In this document: positions 16,286 through 24,595 of the stretch, piece by piece
Position numbering within the stretch: the stretch's first letter is position 1
Layout: every line of letters starts with the position of its first letter
Source of the DNA: Maritimibacter alkaliphilus HTCC2654
GTDB taxonomy: Bacteria > Pseudomonadota > Alphaproteobacteria > Rhodobacterales > Rhodobacteraceae
DNA length: 64,000 nucleotides
Reading direction: 5' to 3'
Assembly: GCF_000152805.1 (NCBI RefSeq)
Contig: NZ_CH902578.1
Location: 1,790,231 to 1,854,230 of the forward strand
The notes under the pieces: model-generated
Told to the model about the DNA's origin: nothing
Database searches by the model: none
The model's input: the letters and a program-made list of their open reading frames with translations, nothing else
Made by a program: the position numbers and the translations under genes

Positions 16286-16316
16286 TTGGAACATTCCAGC
16301 GCTGGAAGGTTGTTGT
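16286..16316 (+). promoter_or_regulatory. Second CueR/MerR-type promoter, upstream of the DUF305 gene
   Basis: TTGGAA (16286-16291) and TGTTGT (16311-16316) are 19 bases apart and the spacer is centred on the perfect palindrome TTCCAGCGCTGGAA (16294-16307). This is the same architecture as the copA promoter. Both should answer to one copper-responsive MerR regulator encoded elsewhere. Confidence 0.7.
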
Positions 16317-16344
16317 CCCACTATAACGAAGAGGAGACTGCACC

Positions 16345-17217
16345 ATGTCCTATTGGCGTTTTGCCGCGATGATCGCCACGTCCACCCTGATCATGTTCGG
16401 CCTGATGTATCTGAACACCTACCTTCTCGGACACGTGTTCTTCTCGGAAACGCGCGCCTACATGGCGGTGCTGATGGGCGCGACGATGGCCTTCGTGATG
16501 CTGGCCTTCATGTTGTCGATGTATGCAAGCAAGGCGATCAACGCGTCGATTTTTGTCGGCTCCATCGTGGTCTTCGCGAGTTCGCTCTGGCTCGTGCGCA
16601 GTCAGGCGACGGTGGGTGATGTCTCCTACATGCGCGCGATGATCCCGCACCACTCCATCGCGATCATGACGTCGAACCGGTCGAACCTGTCCGACCCCCG
16701 TGTGCAAGAGCTGGCAGGTGGGATCGCCGAGGCCCAGAACAAGGAAATCGCCGAGATGCGGTATCTGATCTCCGACATCGCCCAGAACGGCGACCAGCCC
16801 GAAGCGGCGCCCAAGCGCGAGGCCGAGATAGTCGATCTGGAAACCGCGTTGTCGACCCCGGTTCTGTCACGTTTAGATGCCGAACCGCTGACGCCGGGCG
16901 ACATTGCGAAGGCGTATGAGAACGGGGCTAGGTGCACCTTTTCCTACACCACGGAAGGCCAGCCGGTTCTGGCGACCAACGGCGACACGGCTCTCATCAA
17001 GATCAGCGAAGATCTTGTCGAGCTTGTAGGGCCCGCGCCCACCTTCGAAACCCAAGGTCTTAACGTCGAACTTTCAAGACCGGAGGGTGCGTCGCTTTCG
17101 GCTACCGATGTTGCACAGACCAAGGCGATCATGGTCCTTGAGATCGAGAGCAGCCTCAAAGCTGGCTACGAAGGGTGGTGGCGTTGTGCCCGGCAACGAG
17201 ACCCGAATGCCTCGTGA
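16345..17217 (+). CDS. DUF305 membrane protein with extra C-terminal domain
   Basis: 290 residues. Three hydrophobic helices (about residues 1-90) precede the DUF305 core (MRAMIPHHSIAIMTSNRSNLSDPRVQELAGGIAEAQNKEIAEM), whose HH and spaced Met/His residues are typical of this copper-associated family. The region after residue 170 is a separate domain containing DIAKAYENGARCTFSY and ending GYEGWWRC; I recall similar C-terminal domains in other Rhodobacteraceae proteins but cannot name it. The gene has its own CueR-type promoter, so copper induction is likely. Molecular role unknown. Confidence 0.8.
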   Translation: MSYWRFAAMIATSTLIMFGLMYLNTYLLGHVFFSETRAYMAVLMGATMAFVMLAFMLSMYASKAINASIFVGSIVVFASSLWLVRSQATVGDVSYMRAMIPHHSIAIMTSNRSNLSDPRVQELAGGIAEAQNKEIAEMRYLISDIAQNGDQPEAAPKREAEIVDLETALSTPVLSRLDAEPLTPGDIAKAYENGARCTFSYTTEGQPVLATNGDTALIKISEDLVELVGPAPTFETQGLNVELSRPEGASLSATDVAQTKAIMVLEIESSLKAGYEGWWRCARQRDPNAS

Positions 17218-18203
17218 TTTTCGACTTCCACGGTGACGGCAATTCCTTCATCCACGAGAAATGTCGCGGCACCAACGAAGCGGAGGGCGAAATCCTCGCT
17301 GGCTTCGACGGTGATCGCGGCTGGTTCTGTTGTAACCGCAACAGCGTGTGCGTCACGGTGACCGTCTATATCAGTCGAGTGTATGCCGAGACCAAGGACG
17401 CGCGCTGGAGGAGATGGGCTGCCGTTTGTCGAAATTGCGACAGACGGCAGCGACCTGCATCATCTTTTTGACAAAGCGGGGCGACTTGTTTGTCGACTAC
17501 GCACTGTTGGCCTGGGCCAGGAATGGCTGGATCGACACGCCACATCGGATTACTTTCATACTGTAGAGAAGGCTCCTGACGTCGGCGGCACCGCTGCGCC
17601 TAGTAAAACGAAAGCTTTCGGATCTCCGATCAATTAACGCTACTTCGGCGACCTGTCCGACGCGGCGATACGTGTCGAAGCGCTTGTATGGCTGACCGAC
17701 CGAACGAACACTTTCATCAACGTCTTGCGCCCTGCCATCCAGTCCGCCGTTGCCGATAGCGAAGAAGCGAAGGTTAGAAACAGCAAACCAACTCCGACCT
17801 TGCACCTCGGCGATATGCTACCGCAGAGGCGCCCCGCGCAGGCTCAGGACGCACCTAGGTGGGCTTGGCGCCGTGTCACGCCTGAAACATGTGGACGCAC
17901 ACAGCGGGCAGCACAGCACCCCTGAGGCGACGCGAGCTCGTGGGAACGGGGTGATGAAGGCGCTCTAGGGTTCATCTGCCCACTCAGTGGAGCTGCTCGC
18001 TATCACGCCGGCCGCGGTGATTCACGGTTTCACACGCGGACAGGCGTTTTTTCGTCGGATATGCGAAACAGCTCAAGGGCCAATTTTCGGTCGGCAGAGC
18101 GGAGCCACCTGGCCAGATTGTCAGAGCAAAGTCCTGACAGTGACAATCATTTTGAAATGACCGAGAGTGAGCGCCGGCGACGTGGGACAATGGATAGGAT
18201 GCG
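17218..18203. other. Gene-poor degenerate region at the right end of the copper module
   Basis: Nearly 1 kb without an intact gene. Several overlapping short frames have protein-like composition in pieces (for example DGLPFVEIATDGSDLHHLFDKAG near 17.42-17.48 kb), as expected from decayed genes with frameshifts. It also contains copy B of the short coding repeat. No transposase, terminal inverted repeat or tRNA was recognised. Confidence 0.45.
17638..17925 (+). repeat. Copy B of the diverged short coding repeat
   Basis: The frame opening after the TAA at 17635 reads RYFGDLSDAA, ALVWLTDRTNTFINVLR, then SAVADSEEA, matching copy A near 194-349 at about 70% of bases, with most changes at third positions. 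After that it continues in frame to a TGA ending at 17925 without similarity to copy A. A string GCGGGCAGCACAGC near 17.9 kb recurs at about 23.2 kb. Copies A and B lie on either side of the copper genes in the same orientation. Confidence 0.5.
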
Positions 18204-19631
18204 ATGGCGCGCGCGATGTTTGCGAAGTTGGGGGAGCCCTACGTCGTCGGTGTCGCCTCACGCATCTTCGGGCAGGTGATCGCTTTTGTATCGGTCGCAG
18301 TCGCGTCGCGATATCTAGATCTCGAAGTGTTTGGCACCTACGCACTGGCGTGGGCCGCGGCGGTGATCGGCAACACATTCGTGTTCACGGGCCTCTACCA
18401 GGCGCTTCTGCGAAGTCGGGATTTCGAAAGGGAACGCGACACGTTGTTGTGGCTGTTGTTGACGGTCGGGTGTGCGTTCGCGATCGTTCTGGTCGCCTTT
18501 GGACTCCTGTCCGGCGGCTTTGCCACGGCGCAGGGCTACGCGTTGCTTGCATTTGCGCCGATCCCATTGCTGAGTGCACCGGCGGCATGGTGGGAGGCGC
18601 AGTTGGTGAGGGCCAAACGGGTGCGTGCGGCGAGCCTCTATGTTCTCGTCGCTGAAACCGCCGCGCTTGCTGTGGCGATCCTCATGCTAACAAGCGGCTG
18701 GCAGATCGAGGCTCTGATCGCGGCGCGCTATGCCGCTGTGCTCGCCGGGGTCGTTTTGACCGGGGCACTGGTGCGCAGGCTGCCACGTCTGGCGTTCCGG
18801 CGCGACACGGTGCGCACGGCGCGCAGGACGGCCCTACCGCTTTGGGGAACGTCCACGGTTCACCTTTTCACCAACTATGGGGCTGACATTATCCTTGGGG
18901 CCTTCTCGCCAGCGGCCATGGTCGGGGCATATCGCGGTGGCGCTCGCATCGCGATCACAGCGTCCAACCTCGTGCTGCAGCCTCTGACCATGCTGAGCTG
19001 GTCGCGCTTCACGGACATTGAGAAATCCGGCGAAAGTCTTGCAGCGATGCGGGCGTCATGGGCCGACAACATGGCGCTGGGGGCCGCGATCCTTTGGCCG
19101 ATGAATGCTGCCGTCGCGATGCTAGCCCCGGCGCTTGTCGTCACGATACTGGACGAAACGTGGCTGGCGGCGGCGGGCGTCGTGGCGATCCTTTCGGTAT
19201 CCCGCGCGATCGGGTTCGGCGGCGCTCTGCTCGAACCCGTGATGATGACGGTGGGCAACGGTCGCCTGCAATTCCTGATCCGTCTTTGGGGGGCGGGGAC
19301 ACTTCTTATCCTGCTGCTCGCTTTCGCCCGTTTCGGGGCCGAACCGGCAGCCTTTGCGCATCTTGCAAGTTCGGTTCTTGTTGCGACGCTATCACTCGTT
19401 GCGATCGCTCGCACGTTGGAGATGCCCGTCGCTTACATGGCAAAGGCGTTCGCGCCCGGCCTCGCCCTGACCGGCGTAGTGTTGGCGGTCATCCTTGCAT
19501 CGGGGACTTTGATCGATGGTGGCGGCATCGCGACCGGATTAGCACTTAAGATCGGAGCAATCGTCCTCGCATGGTCCGGCCTGATGATCGTGTTCCTCAC
19601 GCGCCGCATCCTCGTGCTTCCCAAGCCATGA
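18204..19631 (+). CDS. Wzx-like polysaccharide flippase (MOP superfamily)
   Basis: 475 residues, strongly hydrophobic with about 12-14 helices. The N-terminus (GVASRIFGQVIAFVSVAVASRYLDLEVFGTYALAW) is the typical first segment of MOP-type O-antigen/exopolysaccharide translocases (Polysacc_synt family). Expected role: flipping lipid-linked oligosaccharide across the inner membrane. It opens a group with an acyltransferase and an ATP-grasp ligase. No polymerase or glycosyltransferase is adjacent, so the substrate is open. Confidence 0.8.
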   Translation: MARAMFAKLGEPYVVGVASRIFGQVIAFVSVAVASRYLDLEVFGTYALAWAAAVIGNTFVFTGLYQALLRSRDFERERDTLLWLLLTVGCAFAIVLVAFGLLSGGFATAQGYALLAFAPIPLLSAPAAWWEAQLVRAKRVRAASLYVLVAETAALAVAILMLTSGWQIEALIAARYAAVLAGVVLTGALVRRLPRLAFRRDTVRTARRTALPLWGTSTVHLFTNYGADIILGAFSPAAMVGAYRGGARIAITASNLVLQPLTMLSWSRFTDIEKSGESLAAMRASWADNMALGAAILWPMNAAVAMLAPALVVTILDETWLAAAGVVAILSVSRAIGFGGALLEPVMMTVGNGRLQFLIRLWGAGTLLILLLAFARFGAEPAAFAHLASSVLVATLSLVAIARTLEMPVAYMAKAFAPGLALTGVVLAVILASGTLIDGGGIATGLALKIGAIVLAWSGLMIVFLTRRILVLPKP

Positions 19632-19889
19632 GCTTGCGCCCGGCGCTTGCCTGTCTCCCGCGACTACCCGAATCGGCTTCGGGCATGGGTGCCCAAGAAT
19701 TTGATGATTGTCCGCATACAAAAACCGCATTGCCCGGCAACAAAGGTGCTGCTGGTTGGGGGATTGACCACCAGCCAACACCAAGAACGGCGCGCGTCAG
19801 GGTATCAAAAAGGAAAGAAGCCGTTAAAATTCAAAGCCGACCAGGGTTGGCAATAGTAAGGCGATTCATACAGGCAATCATACTGAAGC

Positions 19890-20975
19890 ATGCAGACGCC
19901 ACCGAAGCTTATCGCCTTTTCCAATTTTCCCAGGGAGAGCTGGGACAGCCTCAACGCGCCCGGCACTCCGCCGATGCTGCGCCATCTCTGGATGCGCACG
20001 GCGGCCGAGGTTTTTGCACGTGAACGTCCCGCGCAGGTGCTTGTGAGCGGAGACCCCAAACACCCCTCCGCTTGCGTTGCGCTGTATGCCCCACCTGACA
20101 GTCCCGGGACCTTGCGCCTTCTAGGAGCCCTTGATCTGGGCGAACCGGCGGACCTGCCTGCGCGGAGCGACGAGGCGCTTGCGGATCTGGCTCGGAAGTT
20201 GTGGCGACTCGGCGTCCCGGTCGATCTAGGCCATCTACCCACCGATACCCGCCTGATTTCGCAACTTCGCCAACAGAAGCCAGCTTTCGCGATGATCGGC
20301 TTGCGCACGCGCGATGAACGGGGATTGCCCGCGCTCGCGCTGGAAGGCGAATGGTCGGATCCGGCCATGGCTATCGGTCGCAGGCGCCGCCAATCCCTTG
20401 CACGCAAACGCCGCAGAGCCGAAGCCAATTTTGGCAAGGTGCGTCTTCAAATGATAGCGCCCGGCCCTGAGACTGCGACCGAAGACATGGATCTGGCCTT
20501 CGCGGTCGAGGCTAACAGTTGGAAACGTAGGGCAGGCACGGCGATCATCCAGCAGCCGCGCCAGCTCGAGTTCTTTCGGCTCTACGGACAGCGCGCCGCC
20601 AAACTGGGGATACTGCGTCTTGCATTTCTCGAGATCGGCGGGGCGCCGGCGGCGGTTCACTACGGCGTGGAAATCGACAACATCTTTTGGTCGCTCAGGG
20701 TCGGGTATGACGAACGCTTCGGCTCGGTTTCGCCCGGCGATCTTCTGATGTTCGATCTTGTTAAGGACTGCGTTGCGCGTGGCGTCAGCCGGTTCGAGTT
20801 GTGCGGCAAAGATGCGGACTGGACACGTCGCTGGTCCAATCATTCGCGACCCATCGCCGCCGTCCGCCTGTATCCCCTCACGTTGAGCGGTTTCGGCAGC
20901 CTTGCCGGAGACCTGACCGCTCTGGGTTTGCGCAAGACTCGTTGGCGCCAGTCCAAAAGAGGCGCGCGGGCATGA
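19890..20975 (+). CDS. FemAB/BioF2-like GNAT acyltransferase
   Basis: 361 residues. The C-terminal half holds the Acetyltransf_6 (BioF2-like) pattern: FRLYGQRAAKLGILRLAFLEIGGAPAAVHYGVE, then LRVGYDERFGSVSPGDLLMFDLVKDCVARGVSRFELCGKD, which is the usual GNAT acyl-donor fold with GD-LLM. These enzymes N-acylate sugars or amino sugars in exopolysaccharide and glycan pathways. It ends in an ATGA overlap with the ATP-grasp gene, so the two act together. Confidence 0.75.
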   Translation: MQTPPKLIAFSNFPRESWDSLNAPGTPPMLRHLWMRTAAEVFARERPAQVLVSGDPKHPSACVALYAPPDSPGTLRLLGALDLGEPADLPARSDEALADLARKLWRLGVPVDLGHLPTDTRLISQLRQQKPAFAMIGLRTRDERGLPALALEGEWSDPAMAIGRRRRQSLARKRRRAEANFGKVRLQMIAPGPETATEDMDLAFAVEANSWKRRAGTAIIQQPRQLEFFRLYGQRAAKLGILRLAFLEIGGAPAAVHYGVEIDNIFWSLRVGYDERFGSVSPGDLLMFDLVKDCVARGVSRFELCGKDADWTRRWSNHSRPIAAVRLYPLTLSGFGSLAGDLTALGLRKTRWRQSKRGARA

Positions 20976-22189
20976 CTGCGAAGATCGACCCTACGACGAT
21001 TCTTCTTCTTGGCAACTACCGCCCGGCGCTAACCGTGGCCCGCTCGCTTGCTGCGCAGGGCCACAGGATCTGGGCCAGTCTTGACGACGATGCAGGGGCG
21101 GCGGGCTCGTCTCGCGCTGTCGAGGGGCAGTGGCGGAATACGGCGAGCATCGACCCTGACGTGCAGTATCGTGCGTTGGCGCTGTTTCTGGCCGACCGCC
21201 CAGACATCCGGGTCGTGTTCCCCTTGGCGGAAGCCTACGTCCGCGCCTTCTATGCCCACAGACACCTCCTGCCCGACGACCGGACTTACGTGATGCCGAA
21301 CCAAACGGCGGCCGAGGTCTGCGCGGACAAGGGTAGACTGCTGGACCTGGTTACCAAAGCGGGCCTGCCGGTGGCGCGCAACGTGACTGTCGGCACCTAT
21401 GAGGAGCTTCGCGACGCCGCCAGGACCGTCGGCTTCCCCCTTATCGTGAAACCCGCCGACAGCACGATCTGGATCGGCGCGCGCAAGGTTCTGATCCTCG
21501 AAGATCGGGCTGCATTCGACGCGGCACTGACGGAATGGCCCTCGGGTCATGCCGCTCTGATCGTTCAGAGCTACGTCGACGGTCCGCGCCTCAACCTCTA
21601 TTTCGCGGCACAGCACGGGCGCGCTATCCGTTATGCGGCGGTGCGGATCGGTCAGACCGATCTGCCGGACAGGACCGGACTGGCCACCGACGGCGTAACC
21701 ATCCCGCTTGAGCCGAGCCTGCGCGACATCGGCGATACTTTGATCGCCAAGCTGGATTACCACGGGGTCGGCTGCATTCAGGTTCTTCGCGACCGTCACA
21801 CTGGCGAACTGAGCTTTCTTGAAATCAACGCGCGGATCGGGGGCAACCACACCATCACCGATGCCTGCGGCTTGGAACTGGACAGAATTGCGGTCGCGCT
21901 TGCCTCTGGTGGCGTATTGGACGACCGCCTGATCGTCGCCAATGACGGGGTGCGTTATGTCTGGACTACCGGCGCGTTGCGCGGGGCGGCGATCGCGCTG
22001 CGTGACGGCGAAATCAGTCCCTCAGCCTTCCTCGCTCAGGTCCTGCAGACCCTGTTTCTCGCGGTCACGACCCGAACGCACATTACCTTTCGCCTCACCG
22101 ACCCAAGGCCGGCGCTGATCTTGCTCTCCCGCGCTTTGCCGCACCGGCTCAGGCTGTTCGGAAGTGGCAGACCAGACAGCGCTGCGTGA
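20972..22189 (+). CDS. ATP-grasp ligase
   Basis: 405 residues from the ATG at 20972, which overlaps the previous stop. N-terminal Rossmann-like part (ILLLGNYRPALTVARSLAAQGH), then the ATP-grasp core: DKGRLLDLVTKAGLPVARNV, FPLIVKPADS, and LSFLEINARIGGNHTITDACGLEL with the metal-binding Glu and Asn. Members join a carboxylate to an amine or thiol through an acyl-phosphate. Coupled to a FemAB-like transferase, it could attach an amino acid or similar group to a glycan or lipid. The exact substrate is not deducible. Confidence 0.8.
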   Translation: MTAKIDPTTILLLGNYRPALTVARSLAAQGHRIWASLDDDAGAAGSSRAVEGQWRNTASIDPDVQYRALALFLADRPDIRVVFPLAEAYVRAFYAHRHLLPDDRTYVMPNQTAAEVCADKGRLLDLVTKAGLPVARNVTVGTYEELRDAARTVGFPLIVKPADSTIWIGARKVLILEDRAAFDAALTEWPSGHAALIVQSYVDGPRLNLYFAAQHGRAIRYAAVRIGQTDLPDRTGLATDGVTIPLEPSLRDIGDTLIAKLDYHGVGCIQVLRDRHTGELSFLEINARIGGNHTITDACGLELDRIAVALASGGVLDDRLIVANDGVRYVWTTGALRGAAIALRDGEISPSAFLAQVLQTLFLAVTTRTHITFRLTDPRPALILLSRALPHRLRLFGSGRPDSAA

Positions 22190-22240
22190 CACTTGGGTTA
22201 CCAAAGCCCCGACGCAATCGGACCGCTCAAGGAGACTGGA

Positions 22241-22870
22241 TTGAACCAAGCCATCAAGAAGAACTTTTTCGTCTTCGCGCCCCCCGCGATCCTGGTCATC
22301 GCCTTGCTGGTGCCGCCTTGGGTGAACCCGTTATGGGCATTCCAGGACCCTATCGTCGCGGCGCAAAGCTCGGGTGAATGCTGCAGCGCCTACTTCGGTG
22401 TGATGTCTAACATCGGCGTCATATATTGGATCGTTGGCGCCACCGCGGCCGCCTGCGCAGCCATCGTGTTGCGTGCGTCTGGGGCGCCGTCGCGCACCGT
22501 TGCCTTCATGACCTCAGCCGGGCTGCTGACCGCCGCGCTTGGCCTAGACGATCTTCTTTTGCTGCATGAGCGTATCCTGCCGAAGCTCGGCATACCGCAG
22601 AAAGCGATCCTGTTGGCCTATGCCCTCGCCGGTGTCGCCTATGTCGCAGCGTTCTTCCGAGACATCCGATCACGCGATTTTTCGGTCCTTTGTCTCGGAA
22701 TTCTTGCTTTGGTCGTGAGCCTCGGCATCGACGTCGTCTTCTCAGAGCAAACCGATCAAATGAAGATCGCCGAAGACATCGCGAAGTTTTTTGGTATCGC
22801 AGGATGGACCGGCTTCCACTGGCTTCGCGCCATTGCCGAAATGAGAGAAAGAGCGAGATCAACTGCTTGA
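22241..22870 (+). CDS. Membrane protein of unknown function
   Basis: 209 residues from a TTG at 22241 with AAGGAG 7 bases upstream; a start at 22193 has no such signal. About six transmembrane segments (for example FVFAPPAILVIALLVPPWV and AILLAYALAGVAYVAAFF). The segment GLDDLLLLHERILPKLGIP between helices carries Asp, His and Glu that could form a polar site. No family is recognised. It follows the ATP-grasp gene by 51 bases and is probably in the same operon. Confidence 0.65.
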   Translation: MNQAIKKNFFVFAPPAILVIALLVPPWVNPLWAFQDPIVAAQSSGECCSAYFGVMSNIGVIYWIVGATAAACAAIVLRASGAPSRTVAFMTSAGLLTAALGLDDLLLLHERILPKLGIPQKAILLAYALAGVAYVAAFFRDIRSRDFSVLCLGILALVVSLGIDVVFSEQTDQMKIAEDIAKFFGIAGWTGFHWLRAIAEMRERARSTA

Positions 22871-23386
22871 AATCGAAGTATCTTCACGCTGCATCTCGAT
22901 GCTAAGCGATCGTCGAACATCTCCATGACCAGATTGCGCTGAAGTTCAGCGACCTGTCCGCCGCAGCGACAGGTGTTGTGGAGCTTAAATAACACGCCGT
23001 CCGAACCAGCCCTCCTTCAAGGTGGCACGCCGCCGCCCTTCAGTCCGCCCCTGCCGACCACGAGGGAGTCAACGGAGATTAGGGGGGACCCGGTATCGCA
23101 CCAACGCCTCGAAGGATGTCACCGCACAGGCTCTCTGTGCACACGTAGAACGTAACGTCGTGAATTTCGGCCCCATGGATACCTACGCCGACCCAGACGC
23201 ACTGAGCGGGCAGCACAGCGCCTATGAAAGCGCGGCGGGTTCGATTGCTCACGGTCACGAAGGAGCAACGCTTGTCTGTGGACTTGCCGGGGCTGTTCGT
23301 GACTTCGTCGGCCGCAGTGGTGCTGAGGCAAGCGCATGGGCAACAGCTGGTCAATTCGTCGGGTGGCGAGACCCCCACTCTACACC
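22871..23386. other. Degenerate region with a possible third fragment of the short coding repeat
   Basis: Near 22935-22990 the sequence reads FSDLSAAATGVVEL before a stop, resembling FGDLSDAAIRVEAL of copy B. Further on, GCGGGCAGCACAGC (about 23.21 kb) repeats a string found after copy B. No intact gene, good start or known domain was seen in either strand. I read it as further remnants of the same unknown element. Confidence 0.35.
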
Positions 23387-23414
23387 TTGCCGATACGGGT
23401 ATGACGGCTATAAT
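23387..23414 (+). promoter_or_regulatory. Candidate promoter ahead of the metallophosphatase gene
   Basis: TTGCCG (23387-23392), 16 bases, then a perfect TATAAT (23409-23414). About 310 bases of leader would precede the phosphatase ATG. A 10-base direct repeat follows immediately downstream. Confidence 0.4.
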
Positions 23415-23426
23415 AGAGTGAGAAAG

Positions 23427-23448
23427 TTGCTATACATTTTGCTATACA
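23427..23448 (+). repeat. Two direct repeats TTGCTATACA, 12 bases apart
   Basis: TTGCTATACA occurs at 23427-23436 and again at 23439-23448 in an AT-rich patch just after the TATAAT. The 12-base period is close to one helix turn plus, so tandem binding of a regulator on one face is possible. No further copies were found nearby. The rest of the stretch to 23724 contains no convincing gene. Confidence 0.4.
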
Positions 23449-23724
23449 ATTGGGATAGACGCGAAAAATAAATTTCCTTTTTTTCAATGCCTTAATGGTT
23501 TTCTTTAGGAAGCGCGGCGGACTTCGTCTCCGCCACTTCCCGTCCCTGCCAGCGCATGGACCTTCCTCCCCGACCCATTGGCCCTTCACCGACATCGACG
23601 CCGCTTGGCCGCTCGTGGTGGCCGCGTTCTTTGCAATCGCGGAGCGGGATGCTAGATCACCGGGACGGCAGGCGCTTTCGCTGCGCATGGGCCGCGGGCT
23701 GTCCGGGTTTCGAGGGGTGCGCAC

Positions 23725-24522
23725 ATGGTCGGGTTTCTGGGCAAGCTCCTTGGTCGGTTGAATACGGAAGACGCCGCGCCCGCATTCGCCGCGCCGCTGG
23801 CCCCGTCCGAGACCCTTTGCATCATCGGTGACGTTCACGGCTGCGACACGCTGCTGTCCCACATGCTCGACCATCTCGACGGGCGCGACGAGGTGGCGCG
23901 CGTCGTGTGCGTCGGCGACTATATCGACCGGGGGGAACAGAGCCGCGGGGTCCTCGACCTCCTTCGCCCGCGCGATGATGCCGACAGGTTCACCTGCCTA
24001 CAGGGCAACCATGAAGAGGCCATGCTCGACTTCATCACCGACCCCGACGGGCATGGGCGGCGGTGGCTGCGGTTCGGGGGGCTTCAGACCCTTGCGAGCT
24101 ACGGGATCGGTGGATTGTCGGAGCAATCGACCGGAGACGCGGTGACCGAGGCCGCAGCGGCACTGGCCGACGCCCTCGGGCCGGACATGATGAACTGGCT
24201 GCGCGCGATGCCGCTTTGGACGACGTCGGGCAACCTGGGAATCGTTCATGCCGCCGCCGACCCCACCAAGCCGCTGGAAGATCAGTCGGGACACGCATTG
24301 AAATGGGGGCACCGTGACTTTCCCGACACAATGCGCGAGGACGGTCTCTGGATCGCGCATGGCCACACGATCATACCCGAGGCACGCGCCGCAGGTGGTA
24401 TTATCTCCGTGGATACAGGGGCCTATGCCACGGGTCGGCTGTCGGGAATCATCGCCTATCCGGATGGGCGCACCGAAACGGTGGTCGCGACCTATCAGGG
24501 AGTTTCCTGTGGATATCCCTAG
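23725..24522 (+). CDS. PP2A-like serine/threonine metallophosphatase
   Basis: 265 residues. The calcineurin-like metal motifs are complete and in order: GDVHG (near residue 37), GDYIDRG (near 68), GNHE (near 93), then GHTI and a late VDTGA. This is the bacterial PPP-type set, related to lambda phosphatase and to ExoP/PrpE-like enzymes. It lies just ahead of a Wza-type export protein, where such phosphatases are often found in alphaproteobacterial polysaccharide loci; the substrate could be a phosphoprotein or a small phospho-compound. Confidence 0.8.
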   Translation: MVGFLGKLLGRLNTEDAAPAFAAPLAPSETLCIIGDVHGCDTLLSHMLDHLDGRDEVARVVCVGDYIDRGEQSRGVLDLLRPRDDADRFTCLQGNHEEAMLDFITDPDGHGRRWLRFGGLQTLASYGIGGLSEQSTGDAVTEAAAALADALGPDMMNWLRAMPLWTTSGNLGIVHAAADPTKPLEDQSGHALKWGHRDFPDTMREDGLWIAHGHTIIPEARAAGGIISVDTGAYATGRLSGIIAYPDGRTETVVATYQGVSCGYP

Positions 24523-24595
24523 TATGTCGCTTCAATCGGACCGCTAGGGCTGGTATCACCTTACTGAGAAAAGAATCCTGTCTTGGGGGGCAGTC

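Noticed and set aside
17175-17471. 98-residue frame just after the DUF305 gene
   Set aside because: Overlaps the end of DUF305 in another frame and lacks a start signal; the DUF305 protein already ends naturally (GYEGWWRC and a short tail).
23022-23471. 149-residue frame upstream of the metallophosphatase
   Set aside because: Mixed composition and no domain; overlaps the promoter and direct repeats, and contains remnants seen elsewhere, so it is treated as decayed sequence.
23495-23761. 88-residue frame overlapping the phosphatase start
   Set aside because: No ribosome binding site and no domain; overlaps the well-supported phosphatase N-terminus in another frame.
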